From Gammaproteobacteria bacterium (GTDB taxonomy: Bacteria > Pseudomonadota > Gammaproteobacteria > Enterobacterales > Psychrobiaceae), in NCBI GenBank assembly GCA_013214885.1, contig JABSRS010000013.1:1-18969 (forward strand): a DNA stretch of 18,969 nt, written 5' to 3'. Positions 1 to 7,691 of this stretch are shown piece by piece. Position 1 is the first letter of the stretch. Each line of letters opens with the position of its first letter. The notes beneath the pieces are model-generated. The model was given only the letters and a program-made list of their open reading frames with translations, ran no database searches and was not told where the DNA came from. The position numbers were made by a program, and so were the translations under genes.

Positions 1-1
1 A

Positions 2-52
2 GATATTTTGTTAGAGACTGGTGTTAATTGTATTACTGGCAACACGCAATAA
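2..52 (+). CDS. Possible C-terminal tail of an upstream gene (partial)
   Basis: One frame is open from the left edge to a TAA at 50-52 and gives a natural-looking tail ending ITGNTQ. The other two forward frames hit stops at 25-27 and 12-14. The tail is only 16 residues, so family and function cannot be named. It would lie about 50 bases upstream of the GGDEF-EAL gene on the same strand, so the two could share a transcript. This may equally be chance, and confidence is low. Confidence 0.25.
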   Translation, partial: DILLETGVNCITGNTQ

Positions 53-103
53 TGGTAGCAAGGAGTTACTTTTTGACTCTAATATTAAATTTATAGGGAA
101 ATA

Positions 104-2827
104 ATGTCTTCTCAAAGATCACCAATGCGCTGGCAAAATACCATACAGTTTAGGTTTTCCCTCGGAGTTGGAATTACATTCTTGACAATGATCGCCGCTA
201 TTTATTGGGTAGTTAATGTTGTAGCTAAAGATTATTTAATCCAAAAAAACCAACAATTAACCGAAGAAACTGGTTCTTTAATTGTGTCAGAACTGTCTCG
301 GCAGATTAGTATTGCTGAAACGCTCACCCGCACCCTAGCCCAGGCAGGCGAAAACCTGCCAAAAGATCCTGACCTCTATCATAAGATTATTCCTAATATA
401 CTTAATATTCAGGGTTATCAAGAATTTGTTGCCGGCGGAGGAATTTGGCCTGAACCAGGTCAATTTAACCCAGACAAAAAACAACGGAGTTTTTTTTGGG
501 CCCGAGATTCTAGCGGCCAACTGCAATTTTTAGCTCAATACAATCAGCCCGATAGTGCTGGCTATCATAATCAAGAATGGTACGTTCCTGCCCGTTACAC
601 CAATCCTGGCGAATGTATCTGGTCCAAATCCTATATGGATCCCTATTCTTTCGAACCGATGGTTACTTGTACTGTGGCGATGTTTAAGCAGCAACAGTTT
701 GTTGGTAGTGCGACCGTAGATATTAAGTTGCAAAAATTACAGAGTTTTTTACAGAAGGGCAGTGCCAAGCTCGGAGGTTATGCCTTTGCGGTTGATCGCA
801 ATAATAAATTTTTGTCATACCCTGACTTACAGCTGACAAAAATAATTAGCCATCAAGAGAATAATCAAACTAAAGAATTTATCACGGCTAATGCCCTTGC
901 TAAAAAAGATGATAGTTTTAGTCCGATTGCAAGTATCTTAGAGGCAATCAATAGAAAGTTCGTCAATTCACTAAATCTATCAGAACAAAAACTTGCACAA
1001 AAAATTTCACAAGACAGTTACCAAATAACCGCCAAAGAAGCACTGCTAATTGCAGCCAACTTATCGGTATTACCTGACAACGCTCTATCTCAAAATAAAA
1101 TTGTCTCAATGATGACCCCGAATGATCTTCTGCTTAATGAGCCAGCCATTATATCGGTTTTTCTAATCCCTAATACGATGTGGAAAATTGTTATTGTCAC
1201 CCCACAACGACTAGCAGTAGCCAGTGCAGAAAGAGTAGCGAATCTAGTTTTAGCGATGATAATTACAATAATGATAATAGCCGCTGGTATTGGTTTTATT
1301 CAGTTCAGACGAACCCTGATTATTCCAGTCTATCAAATGGTCAATCAATTTCAAGATTCTCCGCCAGATCAAAACCTAGCTGCGACCCGCTTGCTTGGTG
1401 AGGATCGCAAGGATGAATTTGGATTACTGGCCTATCACTTTAATCAATCCACCAGAGAATTAGACCGTAAAAATTATGCGCTGCAATTACAAATCAAAGA
1501 ACGTAAGCAAGCTGAGGAGCAATTAAAATATCTGGCCCTCCATGACCCCTTAACAAATTTACCTAACCGGCTGTTATTTCAGGACCGACTAGAACAAGCG
1601 ATATCACAAGCGAAACGCCATCACAACAAATTTGCCGTACTGTTTATGGATCTCGATAATTTTAAAATTATTAACGATACTCAAGGGCACGAAGTTGGCG
1701 ATCAATTATTAATACAAGTCGCGCAACGAATCAACACCACTGACCGGAAAAGTGATACGGTTGCTCGTTTAGGCGGCGATGAGTTTGCATTTATTGTCAA
1801 TGAACTTCAAAGTCCTAATGATGCGATGAATTTTGCCCAACGATTAATTCAAATGTTCAACCTGCCTATTATCACTACTGATCACGACATCACTATTGGC
1901 ACCAGTATTGGCATTACCATCTACCCAGACGATGCAACCACTAGCCGAGAACTGCTGCGCAACGCCGACATTGCGATGTATCAAGCCAAAGAAGATGGTC
2001 GCAATACCAGTCGTTTTTTTGTCAACGAAATGAATATAAAACTCCAGGAAAACAAACAGCTGCTATCCGACTTAACTGTTTCACTGGTCAACAATGATTT
2101 TGAGCTGTATTACCAACCCTTATTTGATCTAATCAGCAATGAGATGGTTGGGGCTGAAGCGTTGATCCGATGGCATCACCCGACCAAAGGGATGATCCCG
2201 CCACTGCAGTTTATCTCAGTGGCTGAACAAAGTGGTTTAATTAATGAGTTAGGTGATTGGGTATTGTCACAAACCTGTCTTCAGATAAAAACGTTTATCG
2301 CCTGTGGGCTGCCACCATTTAGGATAGCGATAAATATTTCACCAGTGCAATTTAGACGTAAAAACTTCTTACAACAGACGCTTAAAATTCTTGAGAGTCA
2401 CGGGGTTGAAAGTCGTTATCTTGAACTGGAGATCACCGAGGGTATGGTGATGGATAATGTCGACGAGGCTATAGCAACCATGCAAGCTTTACATGATGCA
2501 GGATTTAAATTATCGATCGATGATTTTGGAACTGGCTACTCGTCATTAAGTTATCTTAAGCGTTTTCCAATTCAGAAAGTAAAAATCGATCGCAGTTTCA
2601 TTTCTGATATTGAGCACGATGACGACAGCAAAGCCATTACCATCGCGATTATTCAAATGAGTCATACCCTTGGGTTGCAAGTACTTGCTGAAGGTGTTGA
2701 AAATGAGCAACAGCTAAATATTCTTCAACAAGAAAAATGCGATTTTGTGCAAGGGTATTTTAAAGGTCGACCAATGCCAGCGGCGCAACTGATTGAACGC
2801 TTCGGCTCGATTGATGTAACAAATTAA
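104..2827 (+). CDS. Membrane-bound dCache-HAMP-GGDEF-EAL c-di-GMP synthase/phosphodiesterase
   Basis: This is a 907-residue inner-membrane sensor that makes and/or breaks cyclic di-GMP. A membrane segment at about residues 17-42 and a second at about 380-400 bracket a large periplasmic region with the features of a double Cache ligand-binding domain (PARY and WSKSYMDP around 162-180). A HAMP-like linker and short coiled stretch (about 403-475) follow. The GGDEF domain (about 477-640) has an intact GGDEF at 557-561 and an inhibitory-site RKSD at 548-551, five residues upstream. The EAL domain (about 655-900) keeps E685, N744, E776, D806-D807, K827, E863 and Q883, so both active sites look usable. 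The start is supported by AGGGA at 95-99. The gene converges on the amidotransferase gene, with only 27 bases between the stops. The ligand is unknown, and which activity dominates cannot be read from sequence. Confidence 0.95.
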   Translation: MSSQRSPMRWQNTIQFRFSLGVGITFLTMIAAIYWVVNVVAKDYLIQKNQQLTEETGSLIVSELSRQISIAETLTRTLAQAGENLPKDPDLYHKIIPNILNIQGYQEFVAGGGIWPEPGQFNPDKKQRSFFWARDSSGQLQFLAQYNQPDSAGYHNQEWYVPARYTNPGECIWSKSYMDPYSFEPMVTCTVAMFKQQQFVGSATVDIKLQKLQSFLQKGSAKLGGYAFAVDRNNKFLSYPDLQLTKIISHQENNQTKEFITANALAKKDDSFSPIASILEAINRKFVNSLNLSEQKLAQKISQDSYQITAKEALLIAANLSVLPDNALSQNKIVSMMTPNDLLLNEPAIISVFLIPNTMWKIVIVTPQRLAVASAERVANLVLAMIITIMIIAAGIGFIQFRRTLIIPVYQMVNQFQDSPPDQNLAATRLLGEDRKDEFGLLAYHFNQSTRELDRKNYALQLQIKERKQAEEQLKYLALHDPLTNLPNRLLFQDRLEQAISQAKRHHNKFAVLFMDLDNFKIINDTQGHEVGDQLLIQVAQRINTTDRKSDTVARLGGDEFAFIVNELQSPNDAMNFAQRLIQMFNLPIITTDHDITIGTSIGITIYPDDATTSRELLRNADIAMYQAKEDGRNTSRFFVNEMNIKLQENKQLLSDLTVSLVNNDFELYYQPLFDLISNEMVGAEALIRWHHPTKGMIPPLQFISVAEQSGLINELGDWVLSQTCLQIKTFIACGLPPFRIAINISPVQFRRKNFLQQTLKILESHGVESRYLELEITEGMVMDNVDEAIATMQALHDAGFKLSIDDFGTGYSSLSYLKRFPIQKVKIDRSFISDIEHDDDSKAITIAIIQMSHTLGLQVLAEGVENEQQLNILQQEKCDFVQGYFKGRPMPAAQLIERFGSIDVTN

Positions 2828-2854
2828 TCACAGTCCTGAACATTAAAAAACTCA

Positions 2855-3556
2855 CTACTGTTTTAAAAAGTTAATCAACCAGGTCATGACGACAACATCA
2901 TCAACTTGGTGGCTTAAACTGTGACTGGCGATAGCAACTACACTGGCACCAAGCTGCTCCTTACGACAGTTGATTAATGCCTGGGAATATTGACGGCTAA
3001 ATTCTGGATGGCCTTGAATACCTAAGGTATGCGCCCCGACCTGAATCATCGCATAAGGACAAAATTCATTGCCAAGCAATACTCGGGTACGTGGCGGCGG
3101 GTCAATGATTTGGTCTTGATGACTAACAACCAAGTTTAATCGATTTTGTACTGGGATCATCCAGGGTTGCAGCTGACTAACCTGATTTAACGCGACACAG
3201 ACCCCCCATCCCTTAGCTGACTTCTCAACCAAGCCACCTAATGCCTTGCCAATCAACTGATGACCAAAACAAATGCCCACCAATCCTTTATTAGCCAGAT
3301 AGAGTTGCTGAATAAACTGTTCTAACTGGCGGATCCACGCCAAGTCATCGTTAACGCCCCAACGGCTGCCGCTGATGATATAGCCATCGCAAGCGTCGAT
3401 ATCATCAGGCAATTCAAGGTTAATCGCCGAAAAAAATTCAAGCTCGAGTCGATCGTCAACCTGGCGTAACAAGTTAGCAAACATTGCTCGATAGTCACCA
3501 AACTCGGGCTGTAACTGCTGCCGCACCTGATCGCAAATTATGATCCCTAATTTCAT
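2855..3556 (-). CDS. Class I glutamine amidotransferase; probable gamma-glutamyl hydrolase, last gene of the gamma-glutamylation operon
   Basis: This is a 233-residue cytoplasmic protein of the class I glutamine amidotransferase fold, single-domain as in the GMP-synthase-like and PuuD-type hydrolases. The nucleophile is C96 in GICFGHQL, and the His/Glu pair is H183 and E185 in GHPEF, so the triad is complete. No synthase domain is attached, which fits a free-standing hydrolase. As the fourth gene after a ligase, an aldehyde dehydrogenase and an alcohol dehydrogenase, its likely job is to cut the gamma-glutamyl amide and release glutamate plus the oxidised amine product (inference). The start at 3556 is chosen because AAGGG lies 7 bases upstream; ATG at 3559 is also possible. 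The open frame continues upstream to 3772, but that part overlaps the dehydrogenase gene and has no family features. It begins 10 bases after the preceding stop. Confidence 0.88.
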   Translation of the reverse strand: MKLGIIICDQVRQQLQPEFGDYRAMFANLLRQVDDRLELEFFSAINLELPDDIDACDGYIISGSRWGVNDDLAWIRQLEQFIQQLYLANKGLVGICFGHQLIGKALGGLVEKSAKGWGVCVALNQVSQLQPWMIPVQNRLNLVVSHQDQIIDPPPRTRVLLGNEFCPYAMIQVGAHTLGIQGHPEFSRQYSQALINCRKEQLGASVVAIASHSLSHQVDDVVVMTWLINFLKQ

Positions 3557-3566
3557 CATTGATCCC

Positions 3567-4736
3567 TTACTGATCGCCGTTAATCGCCGCCAAAAACAGT
3601 GCTTGATATTGCTCAGCACTAAATGAAATTGGATTGTCACTAGCGCAGGGATCAGCAACCGCCATCTCGGAAATTTTAACGACTTGATCAGCGCCGATGC
3701 CAATTTCAGCCAACGTACTAGGGATCGCCAATGCTCGCCGTAGTGCAATGACCCAAGCCATAAAGCCGTCAAAACTGGGATCGCTTAACTCAAGATAACG
3801 AGACAATCGCTCGATACGAGTTTCAATCGCACTACGGTTAGCTTGTAATACATAGGGCATTAATATCGCATTTAATAGCCCGTGATGACTGTCATAAAGA
3901 GCCCCTAGCGAATGCGCTAATGCATGCATTGATCCTAACCCGCGTTGGAAGGCTGTGGCTCCCATGGTTGATGCCACCATTACCTGCGCTCGCGCTGCCA
4001 AGTCTTGACCGTCGGCATAAGCTCGGGGTAAATAATCTTTAAGTAATCGCATTGCTTCCAAGGCAATCCCCTCTGCCATCGGATGAAAATTTACCGCACA
4101 ATAAGCTTCAAGCGCATGGGAAAAGGCATCCATGCCAGTGGCGGCGGTTAAATTTGGTGGCAAGCCAATGGTTAATTCAGGATCTAGAATCACCAGCGCG
4201 GGGAGCATTTTGGGATGAAAAATCAGCCGTTTAAGCTGACGTTGGCTATCGGTTATCACCGCCGCTCGTCCAACTTCGGAGCCAGTGCCAGAGGTAGTTG
4301 GCACAGCCACCAGCGGAGCCATAGTATCAATATTTACCCGAGTCCAATTATCAGCTACATCCTCAAAATCCCATAATGGGCGCACCTGACCAACCATTAA
4401 GGCTATTGCTTTAGCAGCATCAAGTGCCGAGCCGCCACCGAAGGCAATAACCCCGTCATGCTCGCCCTGTTGATATACGGCGACCCCATCACTAACATTC
4501 TCAGCCGTCGGATTGGCTTTTATTTGTGAAAATAAACCACAGCGCAGTCCTGCCTGTTGGCAATGAACAGTCGCTTGCTCAACCATCGGTAGCTGAGCCA
4601 AACCAGGATCGGTGACCAACAACGGCGCCCGAATACCAAGCTCGATACAAGCGGCGCCAAGCTCATTAATACGGCCAATACCATAACGAATATTAGTCGG
4701 GTAATTCCAGTTGGCATTAGATTGATTCAACTCCAT
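3567..4736 (-). CDS. Iron-containing (group III) alcohol dehydrogenase
   Basis: This 389-residue protein belongs to the iron-activated alcohol dehydrogenase family (FucO, GbsB, 4-hydroxybutyrate dehydrogenase type). The nucleotide-binding GGGS lies at 100-103 and the family's TTSGTGSE at about 147-154. The metal ligands are all present: D203 and H207 in GMDAFSHALEAY, H271 in SMHALAH, and H285 in SHHG. The 14-residue spacing between the last two matches the family. It should interconvert a primary alcohol and an aldehyde with NAD(H). It replaces the FAD amine oxidase expected in a putrescine-type gamma-glutamyl pathway, so the substrate is probably a gamma-glutamyl amino alcohol (inference). 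AAGGGG lies 5 bases before the ATG, 8 bases separate it from the aldehyde dehydrogenase stop, and the amidotransferase follows after 10 bases. Substrate preference within the family is not readable from sequence alone. Confidence 0.92.
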   Translation of the reverse strand: MELNQSNANWNYPTNIRYGIGRINELGAACIELGIRAPLLVTDPGLAQLPMVEQATVHCQQAGLRCGLFSQIKANPTAENVSDGVAVYQQGEHDGVIAFGGGSALDAAKAIALMVGQVRPLWDFEDVADNWTRVNIDTMAPLVAVPTTSGTGSEVGRAAVITDSQRQLKRLIFHPKMLPALVILDPELTIGLPPNLTAATGMDAFSHALEAYCAVNFHPMAEGIALEAMRLLKDYLPRAYADGQDLAARAQVMVASTMGATAFQRGLGSMHALAHSLGALYDSHHGLLNAILMPYVLQANRSAIETRIERLSRYLELSDPSFDGFMAWVIALRRALAIPSTLAEIGIGADQVVKISEMAVADPCASDNPISFSAEQYQALFLAAINGDQ

Positions 4737-4744
4737 AGTTCCCC

Positions 4745-6148
4745 TTAATCTTGCGCTTTAAGATAAAAAGACTTGGCTCGGGTTAGTGACTGATAACCCA
4801 ATGACGATAACGTACAACCTCGGCCTGAGTTTTTAACCCCAGTCCATGCCAAAGCGGGATCGAGGTAATCACAACGATTAACCATCAAGGTACCCACCTC
4901 AAGTTGCTCGCCAATTGCCACCGCAGCTGCCATATCACGCGTGAAGATACTGGCGGTTAAACCAAACTCGCTATCATTTATTAAGCCCACAGCTTGCTCA
5001 TCACTATGCACCACCATCACCCCAACTACGGGACCAAAGCTTTCTTGCATCATCACTCGCATACTATGGTTAACATTGGTTAGTAGTTGTGGCGCGAGAT
5101 AAGCACTGCCAGCTTGGTCGAGCGGAAAATGTTGCGGATCAATATGCGCAATAGCACCAGCATCAACCGCCTCGCTAATTTGCCCTCGAACAAAATCCGC
5201 AGCAGCAGCCTTGACCATTGGACCCAATGTCGTATTAGGATCATCAGGGCGACCCAATCGATATTGCTTAATTAATGCCGCCGCTTGGGTGACAAATTGC
5301 TGATAAACATCAGCGTGGACATAAACACGCTCGATGCCACAACAAGATTGCCCAGAGTTAAAGAATCCGCCATCGACGATACTGTCAACAGCACGCTCAA
5401 TGTCAGCATCACAGCGGACATAAGCAGCATCTTTGCCACCAAGCTCTAAACCAACCCCAATAAAGCGCCCGCTAGCAGCCTGTTCAATCGCTGCGCCACC
5501 AGTGACAGAGCCAGTGAAAGCAACATGGATGATCTGCCGATCCTTAATCATTGATTCTGTCGCCGAATGACTCAGGTGTAAATACTGAAATACCCCTGTG
5601 GGTAATTTTGCTTGTCTGAACGCACCATAGAGTTGCTCAGCACATAAAGGCGTTTGCGCCGAGTGTTTGAGGATCACTGCATTACCCGCCATAATTGCTG
5701 GAATAATGCTATTAATCGCGGTTAAGTATGGGTAATTCCACGGCGCAACAACTAACACCACACCTAACGGTTGCCGTTTAATATACCGAGTCACATTGGG
5801 TAGCTCTGTCAGCTCAATTGTTTTTAATGCCGACTCGGCAGCGTCGATCATATAGCGGGCACGTTCGACTAATCCCGCCACCTCTCCTGTGGCATAACGG
5901 ATCGGTCGTCCGATCATCCAACACAATTGTTCGGCGATTTCTGCTTGATTGGCCATAAATGCATCCACCATTTGATGACAAATCGCCTGACGCTGCGCGA
6001 TCGTGGTTTGACGCCATTGTTGTTGGGCTGTCGTCGCCAGCGCCAAGGCAGCGGTTATTTGTTGCGAATTCGCCAACGCGCGCTCAACATAAACAGCGTT
6101 ATCGATTGGTGAGTAGGTTAACTGCATGGTGCTAAGTTCTTTACTCAT
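4745..6148 (-). CDS. NAD(P)-dependent aldehyde dehydrogenase
   Basis: This is a 467-residue member of the aldehyde dehydrogenase superfamily. Visible features are APWNYP (catalytic Asn N138), cofactor lysine K161, general base E235 in LELGGKD, the nucleophile C269 in NSGQSCCG, and the late QESFGPVV block. It is cytoplasmic, with no signal peptide. In this operon it would oxidise the aldehyde made by the neighbouring iron alcohol dehydrogenase to the carboxylic acid while the amine is protected as a gamma-glutamyl amide. It thus plays the role PuuC plays for gamma-glutamyl-gamma-aminobutyraldehyde (inference). It starts 11 bases after the ligase stop, with AGGGCG upstream of the ATG at 6148. 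A second in-frame ATG at 6127 has a weaker upstream sequence. It is close to the succinate-semialdehyde/betaine aldehyde dehydrogenase type in size, but I cannot assign the substrate. Confidence 0.92.
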   Translation of the reverse strand: MSKELSTMQLTYSPIDNAVYVERALANSQQITAALALATTAQQQWRQTTIAQRQAICHQMVDAFMANQAEIAEQLCWMIGRPIRYATGEVAGLVERARYMIDAAESALKTIELTELPNVTRYIKRQPLGVVLVVAPWNYPYLTAINSIIPAIMAGNAVILKHSAQTPLCAEQLYGAFRQAKLPTGVFQYLHLSHSATESMIKDRQIIHVAFTGSVTGGAAIEQAASGRFIGVGLELGGKDAAYVRCDADIERAVDSIVDGGFFNSGQSCCGIERVYVHADVYQQFVTQAAALIKQYRLGRPDDPNTTLGPMVKAAAADFVRGQISEAVDAGAIAHIDPQHFPLDQAGSAYLAPQLLTNVNHSMRVMMQESFGPVVGVMVVHSDEQAVGLINDSEFGLTASIFTRDMAAAVAIGEQLEVGTLMVNRCDYLDPALAWTGVKNSGRGCTLSSLGYQSLTRAKSFYLKAQD

Positions 6149-6159
6149 AAATTATCGCC

Positions 6160-7530
6160 CTAAATAATTTCGAAGTAGCGTTCAAGTTCCCAGTCAGAAA
6201 CATGGCGACGATACTCGCGCTCTTCCCACTCTCGAGTTGCCGCAAAATGAGCGACAAATTGCTCACCAAATAATTGCTGGGCAATTTTTGATTGTTTAAA
6301 GCGACCAGCAGCTTCAAACAGCGTCGGTGGCAACGACAGTTCTGCTGGCTGCGGTTGCACATAAGCATTCCCTTGCACTGGGTCTAATGGCTCAAGCTTG
6401 TGCTCAATGCCATACAGACCCGATGCCAACGCTGCTGCCAGCGCCAAATACGGATTAGCATCGGCCGATCCAATTCGGTATTCAACCCGTTGCGACGTAG
6501 CCGAACCAGGGATCACCCGCAGTGCAGTCGTACGATTTTCAATGCCCCAAGTTGCATCAAGCGGTGCCCACACCCCTGGCACCATTCGGCTATAACTATT
6601 AACGGTTGGAGCGACCATCGCTAAAAATTCGGGCATTAAGCGTTGCTGACCAGCAATAAAGTGTCGCTGAACGGCGCTAATATTGTGTTCTTGAGTAGGA
6701 TCGTGAAAAACTGATTTACCGTCGCTGTCGGTTAATGACAAATGAATATGACCACTCTGGCCTGGCAAATCTTTTGACCATTTCGCCATAAACGTTGCCA
6801 TCATGTCATTGCGCTGAGCCCAAACTTTAACAAAGGTTTTAAACAATGCCGCCTTATCGGCGGCAGAACTGGCATCATCATAAGTTAAGGCGGCTTCTAG
6901 TACCCCAGGGCCCGTTTCAGTGTGCAAACCTTCAATGGGGAAATCCATCGCTTGACCAAGATCTAATAATTGATGGTATAAATCGGCATGGACCGAATTG
7001 CGGATCATTGAGTAACCGAAAAAATCGGGGGTGATTGGGGTTAAATTTTTAAAGCCTTTTTGCCGTACCGACTCAGGCGTTTCATTAAACATGAAAAATT
7101 CATATTCAAAGGCCGCGTTAACATTAAAGCCAAGTTTTTTAGCTTGCTCAATGGTGCGATGTAATACGCCGCGCGGACAAATGGCAGCCGCACCACCACT
7201 AAATTCGGCGATAAACAGCAGCATATCCCCTTCAAAAGGCACAGCGCGACAACTACTGGGGATAATTGTTACTGGTGCATCAGGATAGCCAGTATGCCAA
7301 CCCGTGTAAGTAACATTGTCATAGAGCTGATCTTTGGAGTCCCAGCCCAGCACGACATCACAAAAGGCAAAACCATGGTCAAGCGATGAAAAGAATTTCT
7401 CCTTGCTCATATACTTACCACGCATCACGCCATCGATATCAAACAAGCCGACTTTGACATGACTAAGTCCGTGTTGCTCGACAATCTGCTTGGCTTGAGC
7501 GACTGTGGTTATCTCTCTTGGGTTTAACAT
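6160..7530 (-). CDS. Glutamine synthetase family gamma-glutamyl-amine ligase (PuuA/IpuC/GlnA4-like)
   Basis: This 456-residue protein has the glutamine synthetase fold. Metal and glutamate ligands are visible: E142 and E144 in FEYEFF, E205 and E212 around TGPGVLEAA, H261/H263 in GQSGHIHL, R315, R333, R338, E350 and R352. The segment that carries the ammonia-binding Asp in true GlnA (FDGSS-type) is replaced by a loop around CDVVLGWDSKDQ, and the GlnA adenylylation tyrosine motif is absent. Both features are typical of enzymes that join glutamate to an amine rather than to ammonia. It would use ATP to make a gamma-glutamyl amide as the first step of the operon's pathway. The start at 7530 is chosen over an upstream ATG at 7545 because AAAGGA sits 6 bases before it. 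The promoter lies in the region shared with the divergent hydroxyproline genes. The amine substrate is not certain; ethanolamine or another amino alcohol is the best guess. Confidence 0.88.
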   Translation of the reverse strand: MLNPREITTVAQAKQIVEQHGLSHVKVGLFDIDGVMRGKYMSKEKFFSSLDHGFAFCDVVLGWDSKDQLYDNVTYTGWHTGYPDAPVTIIPSSCRAVPFEGDMLLFIAEFSGGAAAICPRGVLHRTIEQAKKLGFNVNAAFEYEFFMFNETPESVRQKGFKNLTPITPDFFGYSMIRNSVHADLYHQLLDLGQAMDFPIEGLHTETGPGVLEAALTYDDASSAADKAALFKTFVKVWAQRNDMMATFMAKWSKDLPGQSGHIHLSLTDSDGKSVFHDPTQEHNISAVQRHFIAGQQRLMPEFLAMVAPTVNSYSRMVPGVWAPLDATWGIENRTTALRVIPGSATSQRVEYRIGSADANPYLALAAALASGLYGIEHKLEPLDPVQGNAYVQPQPAELSLPPTLFEAAGRFKQSKIAQQLFGEQFVAHFAATREWEEREYRRHVSDWELERYFEII

Positions 7531-7607
7531 AATAATTCCTTTCATTACTTAACGACCCTGACACCTTATCTATTTATACTGCTGTTATAGCCAACTTACT
7601 AGCAAAA

Positions 7608-7626
7608 ACTTATTAAGCTAATAAGT
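7608..7626. promoter_or_regulatory. 19-bp inverted repeat in the divergent control region
   Basis: ACTTATTAAGCTAATAAGT has perfect 8-bp arms around a 3-bp centre. The left arm is also part of an imperfect direct repeat with AACTTACTAGC at 7593-7603. It lies between the ligase gene and the 3-hydroxyproline dehydratase gene, about 78 bases upstream of the ligase ATG. It could be a second operator, distinct from the ATTGTATACAAT site, but AT-rich symmetry of this size also arises by chance. The protein that would bind is unknown. Confidence 0.3.
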
Positions 7627-7629
7627 CCA

Positions 7630-7658
7630 TTGCATAACAACAAACCCATAGGTATATT
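7630..7658 (+). promoter_or_regulatory. Candidate sigma-70 promoter for the 3-hydroxyproline operon
   Basis: TTGCAT (7630-7635) and TATATT (7653-7658) are separated by 17 bp. The -10 matches consensus at five of six positions, while the -35 is weak (three of six). The predicted start of transcription, near 7665, lies inside the ATTGTATACAAT palindrome that overlaps the end of the -10, a classical position for a repressor. The leader would be short, about 27 bases to the ATG at 7692. Confidence 0.4.
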
Positions 7659-7667
7659 GTATACAAT
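7656..7667. promoter_or_regulatory. Operator palindrome ATTGTATACAAT, copy 1
   Basis: This is a perfect 12-bp palindrome just upstream of the dehydratase start and overlapping the candidate -10 box. The identical 12-mer recurs as the core of a 16-bp palindrome at 12037-12052, in the other divergent control region of the same gene set. Palindromes with a TTGT...ACAA core are common for GntR-family (FadR-type) repressors, but no regulator gene is present in the window, so the binding protein is inferred only by type. Confidence 0.6.
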
Positions 7668-7691
7668 TACCAGTTAGTGAGTTTTATTGTG

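Noticed and set aside
2828..2861. Possible terminator between the GGDEF-EAL gene and the amidotransferase gene
   Set aside because: Only a 5-bp stem (ACAGT/ACTGT) with a long loop could be drawn, and it extends into the amidotransferase coding region.
3557..3772. Upstream extension of the amidotransferase frame (71 extra residues)
   Set aside because: It lies inside the alcohol dehydrogenase gene and lacks family features. The amidotransferase fold begins at MKLGIII, with a good ribosome binding site at the right distance.
2855..7530. Standard putrescine (Puu) pathway
   Set aside because: No PuuB-type FAD oxidase and no PuuE-type transaminase are present. An iron alcohol dehydrogenase stands in the oxidation position.
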